NCBI GenBank assembly: GCA_040901795.1
Contig: JBBDYH010000075.1
Coordinates: forward strand, 55,231 to 119,230
Length of the DNA stretch: 64,000 nt
Reading direction: 5' to 3'
From: JBBDYH01 sp040901795
Lineage (GTDB): Bacteria > Planctomycetota > Planctomycetia > Pirellulales > JALHPA01
Below are positions 25,079-33,365 of the stretch, piece by piece. The notes below the pieces were generated by a model. It did not search any database, was not told the DNA's origin, and saw only the letters and a list, made by a program, of their open reading frames with translations. The stretch's first letter is position 1. Every line of letters begins with the position of its first letter. The position numbers were made by a program, and so were the translations under genes.

Positions 25079-25831
25079 ATGTCGCAGAAACTCGCCGGCA
25101 AAGTCGCCATCGTCACCGGAGCGTCCAAGGGAATTGGCGCCGCCATCGCACGAAGTCTCGCCGAGGCGGGCGCGGCCGTGGTCGTCAACTATGCGTCCAG
25201 CAAAGCGGGCGCGGAGAAAGTGGTGGCCGACATCGCCAGGGCCGGGGGCCGGGCGATCGCGGTCCAAGCCGACGTCGCACTGCAACCGGACATCCAACGT
25301 CTGTTCGCCGAGACGAAGCAGGCGTTCGACCGGGTCAATATTCTGGTCAACAACGCCGGCATTTACGAATTCGCGCCGCTGGAAAGTGTCACCCCGGAAC
25401 ACTTTCACAAGCAGTTCAACCTCAACGTGTTGGGACTGATCCTGGCGTCGCAGGAGGCGGCCCGGCATTTCGGCTCGGCCGGAGGGAGCATCGTCAATAT
25501 CAGCTCCGTGGCGGCGACGCTCGCGCCGCCTACCACGTCGGTCTACAGCGCCACGAAAGCGGCCGTCAACGCCGTCACGCGATCGCTCGCGCAGGAGCTA
25601 GGCCCGCGCAAGATTCGCGTCAACGCGGTCAATCCCGGCATGGTTGAAACGGAAGGCGTGCACGCCGCTGGCATTGCCGAAAGTGACTTTCGCAAGGCGA
25701 CTGAAGCCCAAACGCCGCTGGGTCGAATCGGCCAGCCGCAAGACATCGCGCCGGCCGTCGTATTCCTCGCCTCCGACGATTCCGCCTGGATCACCGGCGA
25801 AACGCTCTACATTTCCGGCGGCCTGCGGTAG
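25079..25831 (+). CDS. Short-chain dehydrogenase/reductase
   Basis: This classical SDR has 250 residues. The cofactor loop is VTGASKGIGAAIA, with NNAG as ILVNNAGIYEF, the catalytic Ser in NISSVAATLAPP, and Tyr-Lys as YSATKAAVNAV. The end has WITGETLYISGGLR, the usual SDR C terminus. It resembles 3-oxoacyl-ACP reductase or glucose 1-dehydrogenase; the substrate cannot be set by sequence. It is probably regulated by the divergent TetR gene. The esterase gene downstream could be in the same unit, though a palindromic repeat lies between. Confidence 0.88.
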   Translation: MSQKLAGKVAIVTGASKGIGAAIARSLAEAGAAVVVNYASSKAGAEKVVADIARAGGRAIAVQADVALQPDIQRLFAETKQAFDRVNILVNNAGIYEFAPLESVTPEHFHKQFNLNVLGLILASQEAARHFGSAGGSIVNISSVAATLAPPTTSVYSATKAAVNAVTRSLAQELGPRKIRVNAVNPGMVETEGVHAAGIAESDFRKATEAQTPLGRIGQPQDIAPAVVFLASDDSAWITGETLYISGGLR

Positions 25832-25838
25832 GATAAAC

Positions 25839-25892
25839 GTGGGGCAGACATTCCTGTCTGCCGAACGAGACAGGCAAGAATGCCTGCCCCAC
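25839..25892. repeat. Inverted repeat, family GTGGGGCAGACATTCC
   Basis: Arms GTGGGGCAGACATTCCTGTC and CAGGCAAGAATGCCTGCCCC, then AC, form a hairpin eight bases after the SDR stop. It could act as a terminator-like structure but lacks a T-run. Confidence 0.85.
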
Positions 25893-25954
25893 AATGAGCC
25901 GCGTCTTCGAAAAGATACAGCCTCGGGGCGTGACTACTATTAACGGAGTCGCTC

Positions 25955-26947
25955 ATGAGTGCCCAATCCAAAGCAACTTCATCCCCCGTTCAGCGTGACG
26001 AGCAGGGTGTCGAGCGATCGACACGGCTGTTTCTCGATGCGCTGGCGGCCGGCGGGGGCAAGCCGCTGGAAACGCTGGCGCCCGCCGATGCCCGTGCCGT
26101 GCTGAGCAGCGCCCAAGAATCGGTCGCGATTGAGCTGCCGCCGGCCGACGTGTCGGAAAAAACGATCCGAGTCGATGGCGACGAGATCCGGCTTACCATC
26201 GTTCGCCCGCCGGGTAAGACGGGAATACTGCCGGGGTTCATGTTCTTTCACGGCGGCGGCTGGGTGCTGGGCGATTTTCCCACGCACGAACGGCTAGTCC
26301 GCGACCTGGTGACCGAATCGGGGGCGGTGGCCGTGTTCGTCAATTACACGCCTTCGCCCGAGGCGCATTATCCGGTCGCTATCAACCAGGCCTATGCGGC
26401 GACAAAGTGGGTCGCCGACCATGGCGACGAGATCCACGTCGATGGCTCGCGTCTCGCCGTCGTCGGCAACAGCGTGGGCGGCAACATGGCGGCGGTAGTG
26501 GCTCTGATGGCAAAGCAAAAGGCCGCACCCGCGATTCGCTACCAGGTGTTGTTCTGGCCGGTTACCGATGCCAGCTTCAACACGGCGTCGTACGAGCAAT
26601 TCCACGACGGCTATTTTCTCACCCGCGGCATGATGAAGTGGTTTTGGGACAATTACACGACGGACAATAAGGCCCGAGCCGGGATTCTCGCGTCGCCGCT
26701 GCGCGCGACCCTCGACGACCTAAGCGGCCTGCCGCCTGCGCTGGTGCAAACGGCCGAATTCGACGTGCTCCGCGACGAAGGCGAAGCCTATGCCTGCAAG
26801 CTAAACTCCGCGGGTGTGGATGTCATCAACGTGCGCATCGGCGGCATGATCCACGACTACGGACTGCTCAATGCGCTGAGCCACGTGCCCGCCGTTCGAG
26901 CCGCGCTCCGCCTGGCGGCCGATCAATTGAGACAACATCTGAGGTGA
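25955..26947 (+). CDS. Alpha/beta hydrolase, hormone-sensitive-lipase type
   Basis: This esterase/lipase-like protein has 330 residues. It shows the HSL oxyanion motif FFHGGGWVLGDF, the nucleophile elbow VVGNSVGGNMAAV (G-x-S-x-G), an acidic residue around TAEFDVLRDEGEAY and the catalytic His in MIHDYGLLNAL. It would hydrolyse a short-chain ester. No signal peptide is seen, so it is cytoplasmic. It follows the SDR by about 120 bases, which may indicate shared regulation by the TetR protein. Confidence 0.87.
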   Translation: MSAQSKATSSPVQRDEQGVERSTRLFLDALAAGGGKPLETLAPADARAVLSSAQESVAIELPPADVSEKTIRVDGDEIRLTIVRPPGKTGILPGFMFFHGGGWVLGDFPTHERLVRDLVTESGAVAVFVNYTPSPEAHYPVAINQAYAATKWVADHGDEIHVDGSRLAVVGNSVGGNMAAVVALMAKQKAAPAIRYQVLFWPVTDASFNTASYEQFHDGYFLTRGMMKWFWDNYTTDNKARAGILASPLRATLDDLSGLPPALVQTAEFDVLRDEGEAYACKLNSAGVDVINVRIGGMIHDYGLLNALSHVPAVRAALRLAADQLRQHLR

Positions 26948-26966
26948 ATCGCCTAAGAGATCGGCC

Positions 26967-28259
26967 ATGTCAAAACAGCGACGTCCCTGGCAGGAAGAGC
27001 TGGCGATCATCGATCGGACGATGAAGGCCATCTCCGGCGTGACCGACCCCGAAGAGCTCGTCGAAGTCTATTGGACCGGCATTGGCGAGCTGATTGCCAT
27101 CAATGACTTTGTGGCCTTGTCTCGACGGCACGTCGACCCGCCGTTCTACCTGATCACGCGCTCGTCGCGGTTCACCGAGCACTTCAATCCCTGGACCGAG
27201 CGCGACCGGCTGCCCCGGATGTCTGGTGGCCTGCTGGGTGAGATCGCCTACGGCAACCGGCCCGTGATCATCGACGACCTCCCTTCGCACCTCTCGGCCG
27301 ACGATCCGGCACGCTTCTATCTGGACGGCTTTCAGTCGCTCATCGCCCTGCCGCAGTACGACGGCGGCGAGGCGCTAAACGTGACGGTGTTCCTGCTGCC
27401 GCCCGGCGAAGAAATCAACCACTCGATGATTCCCATGATGCACTGGCAGGCCGGGCTGTTCGGCCGCGGAACGCAGAACCTCGTGTTGCGCAACCAGGTC
27501 AGCGCGGCGCTTGTGGCGCTTGACCGGGAGCTCCAAATCGTTGGCGCGATTCAACGCTCGCTGTTGCCGCGCGAGCTGCCGGCGATCGCGGGCTTCGAGC
27601 TCTCGGCCCATTATCAAACGAGCGCGCGGGCCGGCGGCGATTACTACGACTTCTTTCCGCTGGACGGCGGCAGGTGGGGATTGTTCATCGCCGATGTATC
27701 CGGCCACGGCACGCCGGCCGCCGTGCTGATGGCCATCACGCACGCGATCGCGCATGCCCAGCCCGGCACGCACACTCCGCCCGCGGCGCTCTTGGCGTAT
27801 CTCAACAACCAACTGGCCAGAGCCTACACGCGCGACGGCAGCTTTGTGACGGCGTTTTATGCGGTGCTCGACCCGGTTGAGCGCACGCTGACTTACTCGC
27901 GAGCCGGACACAACCCGCCGCGGCTTGTGCGGGGAGACAAAGTGCTCTCGCTCGACGGAGTCGGGGCGTTTCCCTTGGGCATTGTCGACGATCAGACCTT
28001 CGAGCAGGCGTCACTGGCGGTCAAGCCCGGCGATCTCTTGCTCCTGTACACCGACGGCATCACGGAGGCGATAGCGCCCTCGAACGGCTCAAACGCCGGA
28101 GCGATGTTCGGCACAGACCGGCTCGACGACTTGCTCCTCGCTTGCCCCGCGCTGGGCACCGAGGAATGCCTGGGCCGGATCCGCGCCGCGGTGGCCGAGT
28201 TTTGCGAGAACACGCCCCCGACCGACGATCAGACATTGATTGCCATCCGGAGTGTTTGA
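26967..28259 (+). CDS. GAF plus PP2C (SpoIIE/RsbU-type) serine phosphatase
   Basis: This 430-residue protein has an N-terminal sensor region (about 1-170, GAF-like, LVEVYWTGIGELIAINDF) and a C-terminal SpoIIE phosphatase domain. Phosphatase motifs are AIQRSLLPRELPAIAGFEL, RAGGDYYDFFPLDGGRWGL, IADVSGHGTPAAVLMA (metal-binding D and G-H-G), TAFYAVLDP, SRAGHNPP and LLLYTDGITEA. Proteins of this kind dephosphorylate anti-anti-sigma factors in partner-switching pathways. No anti-sigma or STAS partner is nearby, so the target is unknown. It starts 19 bases after the esterase gene. Confidence 0.87.
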   Translation: MSKQRRPWQEELAIIDRTMKAISGVTDPEELVEVYWTGIGELIAINDFVALSRRHVDPPFYLITRSSRFTEHFNPWTERDRLPRMSGGLLGEIAYGNRPVIIDDLPSHLSADDPARFYLDGFQSLIALPQYDGGEALNVTVFLLPPGEEINHSMIPMMHWQAGLFGRGTQNLVLRNQVSAALVALDRELQIVGAIQRSLLPRELPAIAGFELSAHYQTSARAGGDYYDFFPLDGGRWGLFIADVSGHGTPAAVLMAITHAIAHAQPGTHTPPAALLAYLNNQLARAYTRDGSFVTAFYAVLDPVERTLTYSRAGHNPPRLVRGDKVLSLDGVGAFPLGIVDDQTFEQASLAVKPGDLLLLYTDGITEAIAPSNGSNAGAMFGTDRLDDLLLACPALGTEECLGRIRAAVAEFCENTPPTDDQTLIAIRSV

Positions 28260-28302
28260 GGTGATGGACCGGAGCCTGTGGATGCGCTATCGCAATAGAC
28301 CG

Positions 28303-28331
28303 TTGCACGTGTATTTTTGCTCCCTGATAAT
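28303..28331 (+). promoter_or_regulatory. Candidate sigma70-type promoter of the cyclase gene
   Basis: TTGCAC (28303-28308), a 17-base spacer, and GATAAT (28326-28331) precede the ATG at 28368 by 36 bases. Spacing and hexamers fit a vegetative promoter. Confidence 0.5.
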
Positions 28332-28367
28332 GCCGGCCAACGATATCAAAATCCGGGAGGTTGCATC

Positions 28368-29432
28368 ATGCGCGCATTTGCTTGCACAGCGGTGTTGGCA
28401 GGGTTGGTTGGTTCATTCGCTCTGGGCTGGATGCTTGCGCATCCCAGCGCTCACGGCCAAGCCCAAGACGAGCCCCCGACGCTCAAAGGATGGACCAAGG
28501 GAAAAGGGTGGGGACCGTGGGGCAAAAACGACGAAGTCGGCGCGCTCAACGCCATGTCGGCCGACAGCGTCAAAGCCGCGCTGGGCCTGGTGCGCGACGG
28601 GGAAGTCTATGACCTGGGTGTGAACTACGACGCGGAATCGTTCAAGTGGCCCGGACACAGTCCCGGCGCGATCATGACGTTCCGCGGGCCGGAAGGGGTC
28701 AAGCGGCAGGGAGACTTTAAGCCGGTCGCCGATCGCGCATTGAACCCTGACGGCGTCGCCTGGCATAGCTGTGCGCTGTTCATCAGCGACAACGTCGGCA
28801 CGCAGATTGACGGACTGGCGCACATCACGGCGGGCGAGGAAAACGCGTGGTACAACGGCTTCGAGGAGCGGGACTGGGGTGGGAACTTCGGCGTGCGCAA
28901 GTGCGACGCCACAACGATCCCGCCGATCATCACGCGCGGTGTGCTGTTGGACGTGGCCGGCTTTCGCAAGGTCGATGCGCTACCCGCACATTATCGCATC
29001 ACCTCGGCGGACCTCCGCGCCACCGCCGAGGCTCAGAAGGTCAAGCTACGGCCGGGCGACACCGTGCTGATTCGCACCGGCACGCTGCGGCACTGGGGCG
29101 CCAACGGTTCCGACCACAAAACGATCGGCGAGCACGATAGCGCCGGGATCGATTTGGAAGCGGCGAAGTGGCTGGTCGAAGAGCAAGGGGCGATCCTGAT
29201 CGGCTCCGATACGAGCGGATTGGAATGGACGCCGGGGCCGATGGAATCAGCGGGAGGCTTTATCCCGGTGCATCGCTACTTGCTCATCGAGCAAGGCGTG
29301 CACATTGGCGAGTTTCACAACCTGGAAGAGCTCGCGCGCCAGCGCGTGTACGAGTTTTGCTACATCTGCACGACCGCCAAGATCCGCGGCGCGACGGCGG
29401 GTTTTGCGTTGCGGCCGATTGCGATCCGCTAG
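28368..29432 (+). CDS. Cyclase-family (kynurenine-formamidase-like) hydrolase, exported
   Basis: This protein of 354 residues belongs to the metal-dependent 'cyclase' superfamily (PF04199). A signal peptide covers residues 1 to about 26 (VLAGLVGSFALGWMLAHP, ending HGQAQ). The metal-site region is SDNVGTQIDGLAHI, corresponding to the H-G-T-H-x-D motif of the family in its longer variants, and LIGSDTSGLEWTPGP lies near the C terminus. The ATG at 28368 follows GGGAGG by seven bases. It probably hydrolyses an amide or lactone outside the cytoplasm; substrate unknown. Confidence 0.82.
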   Translation: MRAFACTAVLAGLVGSFALGWMLAHPSAHGQAQDEPPTLKGWTKGKGWGPWGKNDEVGALNAMSADSVKAALGLVRDGEVYDLGVNYDAESFKWPGHSPGAIMTFRGPEGVKRQGDFKPVADRALNPDGVAWHSCALFISDNVGTQIDGLAHITAGEENAWYNGFEERDWGGNFGVRKCDATTIPPIITRGVLLDVAGFRKVDALPAHYRITSADLRATAEAQKVKLRPGDTVLIRTGTLRHWGANGSDHKTIGEHDSAGIDLEAAKWLVEEQGAILIGSDTSGLEWTPGPMESAGGFIPVHRYLLIEQGVHIGEFHNLEELARQRVYEFCYICTTAKIRGATAGFALRPIAIR

Positions 29433-29436
29433 GTAT

Positions 29437-29504
29437 GGAGTTCAAAGTTCAAGGTTCAAGGTTGGCCGTGGCTGTTAGCGGTCAGCCGTCAGCTTTCAGC
29501 TTTG
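29437..29504. repeat. Short repeats (TTCAAGG and GTCAGC types)
   Basis: A triple TTCAAAG/TTCAAGG run is followed by GCTGTTAGCGGTCAGCCGTC and AGCTTTCAGC. The stop of the PEP-CTERM remnant falls inside this unit. The GTCAGC type recurs at 40641-40721. Confidence 0.7.
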
Positions 29505-29683
29505 CACCGCCGTCGGACAACGACGCTGATCGCGGCCGTAACGGCCGCTAATGCGGCGAGCGCGATGGCCGACGGCTCGGGGACGGCCGTTACGCTGTTT
29601 GCCGCAACGGCTGCCACTGGCAATGGCGCGGCGGTTGGGTCGTAGAACACGCCGAGCAGAGTGACGTCATCATTGTCCACAAA
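29489..29683 (-). pseudogene. Detached dockerin-end plus PEP-CTERM remnant of pentapeptide gene A
   Basis: After an in-frame TGA, the same frame continues FVDNDDVTLLGVFYDPTAAP and then VPEPSAIALAALAAV with a hydrophobic helix and RRRCKAES. This matches the extreme C terminus of the downstream-named paralogs (half a dockerin-like calcium loop, then the PEP-CTERM sorting signal). It is probably not translated, since no start lies before it. The last residues come from a GTCAGC-type repeat. Confidence 0.75.
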
Positions 29684-30988
29684 TCAAACTGAGTGGCTGA
29701 TAACCGCTCCTTTCAGATCCTGGCCGCTGAAATTCCAAGCGGTGAGGTCGTTGTCGTGGAGACTGATTCGCCGCAGGTTTCGAGTCTGATAGCTGGCGGT
29801 GGAATAGAGGTGCTCCTTGGTGAAACCATCACGGACCGCCCTGTGAAAATCGGCTCCTTCAATGGTAGCGCCGGAGAAGTTGACGTCGTGGAGTATGGTA
29901 GGACCGATGGGAAGCGACCCAAAGCGGGAATTGGTAAGGTCCTGACCGCTGAAATTCCATCCGGTGAGATCATTGTCGGACAGCAGGATTCCGCGCAGGT
30001 TCTTCTGCTGGTAGCTGGCCGTGGAATAGAGTTGCTCCTTGGTAAAGCCGCCAGCGGTGGTCCGGACGAATACTGCTTGCGCGACGTGCGCGCCCGAAAA
30101 ATCCGCATTGGTCAGAGATGCGGATTGAAACCGCGCCAGTCGAAGGTTCGCGCCGGACAGGTCGGCACTGGTCAAATTCGCATTGGCGAGGAAGGCGCTG
30201 TCCAGGTCGGCCTGCGACAAATTGGCATTGGACAATGTCGCCCCTGCCATCGACGCTTCGATAAGGTTCGCCTGGCTAAAATCCGCATCGATTAGCGACG
30301 AATCTTGAAACTCTGCATCGACGAGTGTTTGACCGCGAAAGTCCCACCCATCCAGATTATTCCGCTGCAGGTTAATGCCGTGCAGATCCCTATGCTGGTA
30401 ACTGGCGGTCGAATAGAGCTGCTCCTTGGTAAAGGCTCGAGGAGTGGTCGCGTAAAAATTGGCGCGGACTACTTCCGCATTCGACAGGTCCGCATCGGCG
30501 AGACGCGCTCCATGGAGAATGCTCCCGCTCAGGTTTGCATTTCGCAGCGACGCACCGCTCAAATTTTGATTGAGAAAGCTCCAGCCGGATAAATCGTTGT
30601 CGCCCAAAACCATTCCGGATAGATCTCCTTGGCGATAGCTGGCCGTACTGTAGAGTTGCTCTTTGGTAAAGCCCCGCGCGGTCGTGTGGCTAACATTAGC
30701 CCCTTCAATGTCTGCATCGGTAAAGGCGGCTCCCGCGAGACTGGAACTTTGGAAGGTCGCACTGCTGAGCACGGAACGAGCGAAGGAAGCATTGTTCAGT
30801 GTCTTATCGGCTAGATCTGCGAACTCGAGTGTGCGATCGTTGAGCTGCACTCCAGGGCCGGGAGTGATGCCTTCTGTGCCGGGAATCACCTCGCCGTTAT
30901 CCCAGCGAAAGACGTCCCCGCGCCCGGCTGTGGACAGAAAAAGAGCGAGAGTAGTCGCGGCCAGCGCAGGAAACGTAAGGCGTAGCAT
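29684..30988 (-). pseudogene. Pentapeptide-repeat protein A, truncated by internal deletion and stop
   Basis: This 434-residue reading frame starts MLRLTFPALAATTLALFLST, a signal peptide, followed by DVFRWDNGEVIPGTEGI as in its two paralogs. The rest is A(D/N)LxX pentapeptide repeats broken by four modules of the form GFTKEQLYSTASYQ plus NDLTGWNFSGQDL. It ends GAVISHSV-stop where the paralogs go on for over 200 residues of beta-rich domain and a dockerin. The deletion joins the pentapeptide part to the last 60 residues in the same frame, with one TGA between. It may still make a soluble exported protein without its sorting signal. The start at 30988 is set by homology to the paralogs. Confidence 0.75.
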
Positions 30989-31291
30989 GCTGTCTCCATT
31001 GGATGAGGGCCTGACGTCCGATGGAAGCGGGTGCGAGGGTAGGTTGCTCAAGGGAAATGGCGCTATGTCAACTTCGTTGCCGTTGCTTTCGGGGCCAGCG
31101 GACTGGCTGGCAGCCCGGTGCCGCAAGGTGCGCGCGCCGGCCGCAACGTGGAATTTCCCTACACAGCCCGAGCATGGGCCAGACGAGCCAAAGCAACACT
31201 GCTGTTCCGCTAAACGCCCAATGCCTCTTCCGCGATTACCTGGTCATTGTAACAGCAGCGGTGTGATGGCTGCAAGCAATAGGCCGACGGA
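30989..31291. other. Intergenic region between pentapeptide genes A and B
   Basis: About 300 bases without a gene. A block GATTACC-T-GGTCATTGTAAC at 31234-31253, and the wider stretch from ACACAGCCC (about 31160) on, resembles the upstream region of gene C at 36380-36481. This indicates the regulatory DNA was duplicated with the genes. Confidence 0.55.
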
Positions 31292-33289
31292 CTAGGAAGT
31301 CCGTCGTACGTTGCGTCGGCGCAGCGCGATGTTGATGGCGACCGTAAATGCCGCCAAAGCGACGAGCGCGACGGCCGACGGCTCGGGAACCGCCGTTACG
31401 CTCTGTGCGTCAATGGCCGGCGTAGCGATCGGCTCGGCCGTGGGATCATAAAACACTCCGAGCAACGTGACGTCATCGTCGTCGACGAAGCCGTTGTAGT
31501 CGAAGTCGCCCAGGGCCCAGTGGGGCTGAGGAACGCCGGGAGCATAGGCCGCGCCGACGATCGTCACATCGTCGTCGTTCACCACGCCGTCGAGGTTGGC
31601 GTCGCCGGTGCGGGTGTAGGCGAGCAATACAGAACTCGCTTCGACCGGAAACTGGTGGAACTCCATGTAACGCCCCAACGGCAGGCTGCCGTTTAGGGCG
31701 TAGCCGATGGAGCGCGATTCGGGCGAGGACTGGTTTGCGGCCGCTGCGGCGCTGCTGGTAATGCCATTGCCATTCCAGCCGCGGCCGAGTCCCTGCCCGC
31801 CGCGGCCGGAGATTAGCTGCTCGCGGACAGCGCTGGCGGGGGCCTGATAAACGATGGCGGCGTTGTCGGTCAGATCAAGCTTTGCGGTCGGATCGATGGA
31901 GAACTGGCCAAAGAAAGCGACCGGCAGTCCGAGGAAGCCGCCGGCGTTCGCCACGAGCGTCTCGCCGGGGAGCAGGTTTAAGGTGATGAGGATCGAGTCG
32001 GGATCAATTGTGTTGCGAATGACCGTCGTCTGGTCCGGCTCAAAAGCCGTGGCTCCGCGCAGATCGGCCAGCGAAAAGTCGGTGCCCACCAGCGACGTAG
32101 AACTGAAATTGGCGCCGCGCAAGTCCTGGCCGCTGAAGTTCCAGCCGTCCAGGTTGTTGTTCCGCAAGCGGATGCGCTGCAGGTTTTTTTGTTGATAGCT
32201 GGCGATGCTGTAAAGCTGCTCCTTTGTGAAACCCCGCATCACGGTTGAGTCAAATCGCGCCCCCTGGATGATCGCGCCCGCGAGGTTCGCGTCACGAAGC
32301 GTCGCGCCTTCAAACCCGACACGGCTCAGATCCTGACCGCTGAAATCCCATCCCGTGAAATCGTTGCCGCTCAAGTCGATGTCGCGGAGGTTGTGTTGCT
32401 GGTAGCTGGCGGTGGTATAGAACTGCTCCTTGGCGAGGCCGTTCACCGACCCGAGAAGGGCGTCTACGATCACGGCTCCGGAAAGGTTGGCGCCGGCCAG
32501 GGTCGTTGCGCCCAAGTCCGCGCCGGTGAGATTCTGAGCGCTGAGGTTCCAGCCCGTGAGATCGTTCTGGAACAGCACGATGCCTTGCAGATCCTTTTGT
32601 TGGTAGCTGGCGGTAGCGTAGAGCTGCTCTTTGGTGAGGTCCGCACTAGCGAAGATCGTCTCGGTCACAATAGCGCCCGCGAAGTTGGCGTCGGTGAGCA
32701 CTGCGTCTGTGAGGCTGGCCTGGCGCAAGTCGGCATTCGAAAAGTTCGCCTGTGCGAGCGTCGATACATCGAGGCTGGCGAGACGCAGATCGGCATTGGC
32801 GAAGTTGACGAGCGTCAAGTCGCTGTCGCGAAGATCCGCCTCTTCAAGGCGCTGACCGTGGAAGTCCCAGCCGGAAAGGTTGTTTTCGGCGAGGATGATT
32901 CTTGGCAATGACATCGCCTGGTAGCTCGACGTTTCATAAAGCTGTTCCTTGGTGAAACCCAGGGGAGTGGTTGCCAGAAACGACGCGCCGGTTACCTCGG
33001 CGTTGGAGAACCCGGCATTCGTCAGACGGCTCCCGTCCAGCAGGGCGTCGGTGAGGTCCGTACCTAGAAACGATGCGCCTGTGAGTGTCGCACCCGCCAG
33101 GTCGGCAAAGTGAAGCTCCAAGCCATCGACGATCATACCAGGCCCGACCGTGATCGCTTCGGTGCCGGGAATGAGCTCACCATCGTCCCAGCGAAAAATG
33201 GCGGCGATCGCGCTGCCGGGGAAGGAAGCGATCAGGCAGGCAAACGCGAGGAGAGCACCGCGTGAGAGAAGAAGACCAGGGCCGATCAT
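31292..33289 (-). CDS. Pentapeptide-repeat protein B with dockerin-like and PEP-CTERM end
   Basis: This exported protein has 665 residues. A signal peptide (LLAFACLIASFPGSAIAA) is followed by IFRWDDGELIPGTEAI. Residues about 50-430 are right-handed pentapeptide repeats (for example LADATL-, LTDANF-, LSGAVI-like units) split by four modules of the KEQLYxTASYQ kind. A beta-rich domain with KLDLTDNAAIVY and RSIGYALNGSLPLG follows, then two calcium-type loops (GDANLDGVVNDDDVTIVG and GDFDYNGFVDDDDVTLLG) of a dockerin-like domain, then the sorting signal VPEPSAVALVALAAF and RRR. It should be anchored or processed at the outer surface. The ligand is unknown. Confidence 0.87.
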   Translation of the reverse strand: MIGPGLLLSRGALLAFACLIASFPGSAIAAIFRWDDGELIPGTEAITVGPGMIVDGLELHFADLAGATLTGASFLGTDLTDALLDGSRLTNAGFSNAEVTGASFLATTPLGFTKEQLYETSSYQAMSLPRIILAENNLSGWDFHGQRLEEADLRDSDLTLVNFANADLRLASLDVSTLAQANFSNADLRQASLTDAVLTDANFAGAIVTETIFASADLTKEQLYATASYQQKDLQGIVLFQNDLTGWNLSAQNLTGADLGATTLAGANLSGAVIVDALLGSVNGLAKEQFYTTASYQQHNLRDIDLSGNDFTGWDFSGQDLSRVGFEGATLRDANLAGAIIQGARFDSTVMRGFTKEQLYSIASYQQKNLQRIRLRNNNLDGWNFSGQDLRGANFSSTSLVGTDFSLADLRGATAFEPDQTTVIRNTIDPDSILITLNLLPGETLVANAGGFLGLPVAFFGQFSIDPTAKLDLTDNAAIVYQAPASAVREQLISGRGGQGLGRGWNGNGITSSAAAAANQSSPESRSIGYALNGSLPLGRYMEFHQFPVEASSVLLAYTRTGDANLDGVVNDDDVTIVGAAYAPGVPQPHWALGDFDYNGFVDDDDVTLLGVFYDPTAEPIATPAIDAQSVTAVPEPSAVALVALAAFTVAINIALRRRNVRRTS

Positions 33290-33323
33290 TGACGCTCCAG
33301 TAAGGGCACGCGGCGCTACGAGT

Positions 33324-33355
33324 GATTACCTTGCCCTGCGACTCGTGATTGTAAG
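33324..33355 (-). promoter_or_regulatory. Conserved upstream block of pentapeptide gene B
   Basis: On the coding strand it reads TTACAATCAC, a spacer, and GGCAAGGTAATCAC. Equivalent blocks lie at 31234-31253 (gene A) and 36449-36481 (gene C). It is the only sequence common to all three upstream regions, which suggests a regulatory site, but a remnant of the preceding gene's 3' end is possible. Confidence 0.4.
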
Positions 33356-33365
33356 CCGGCGATTC

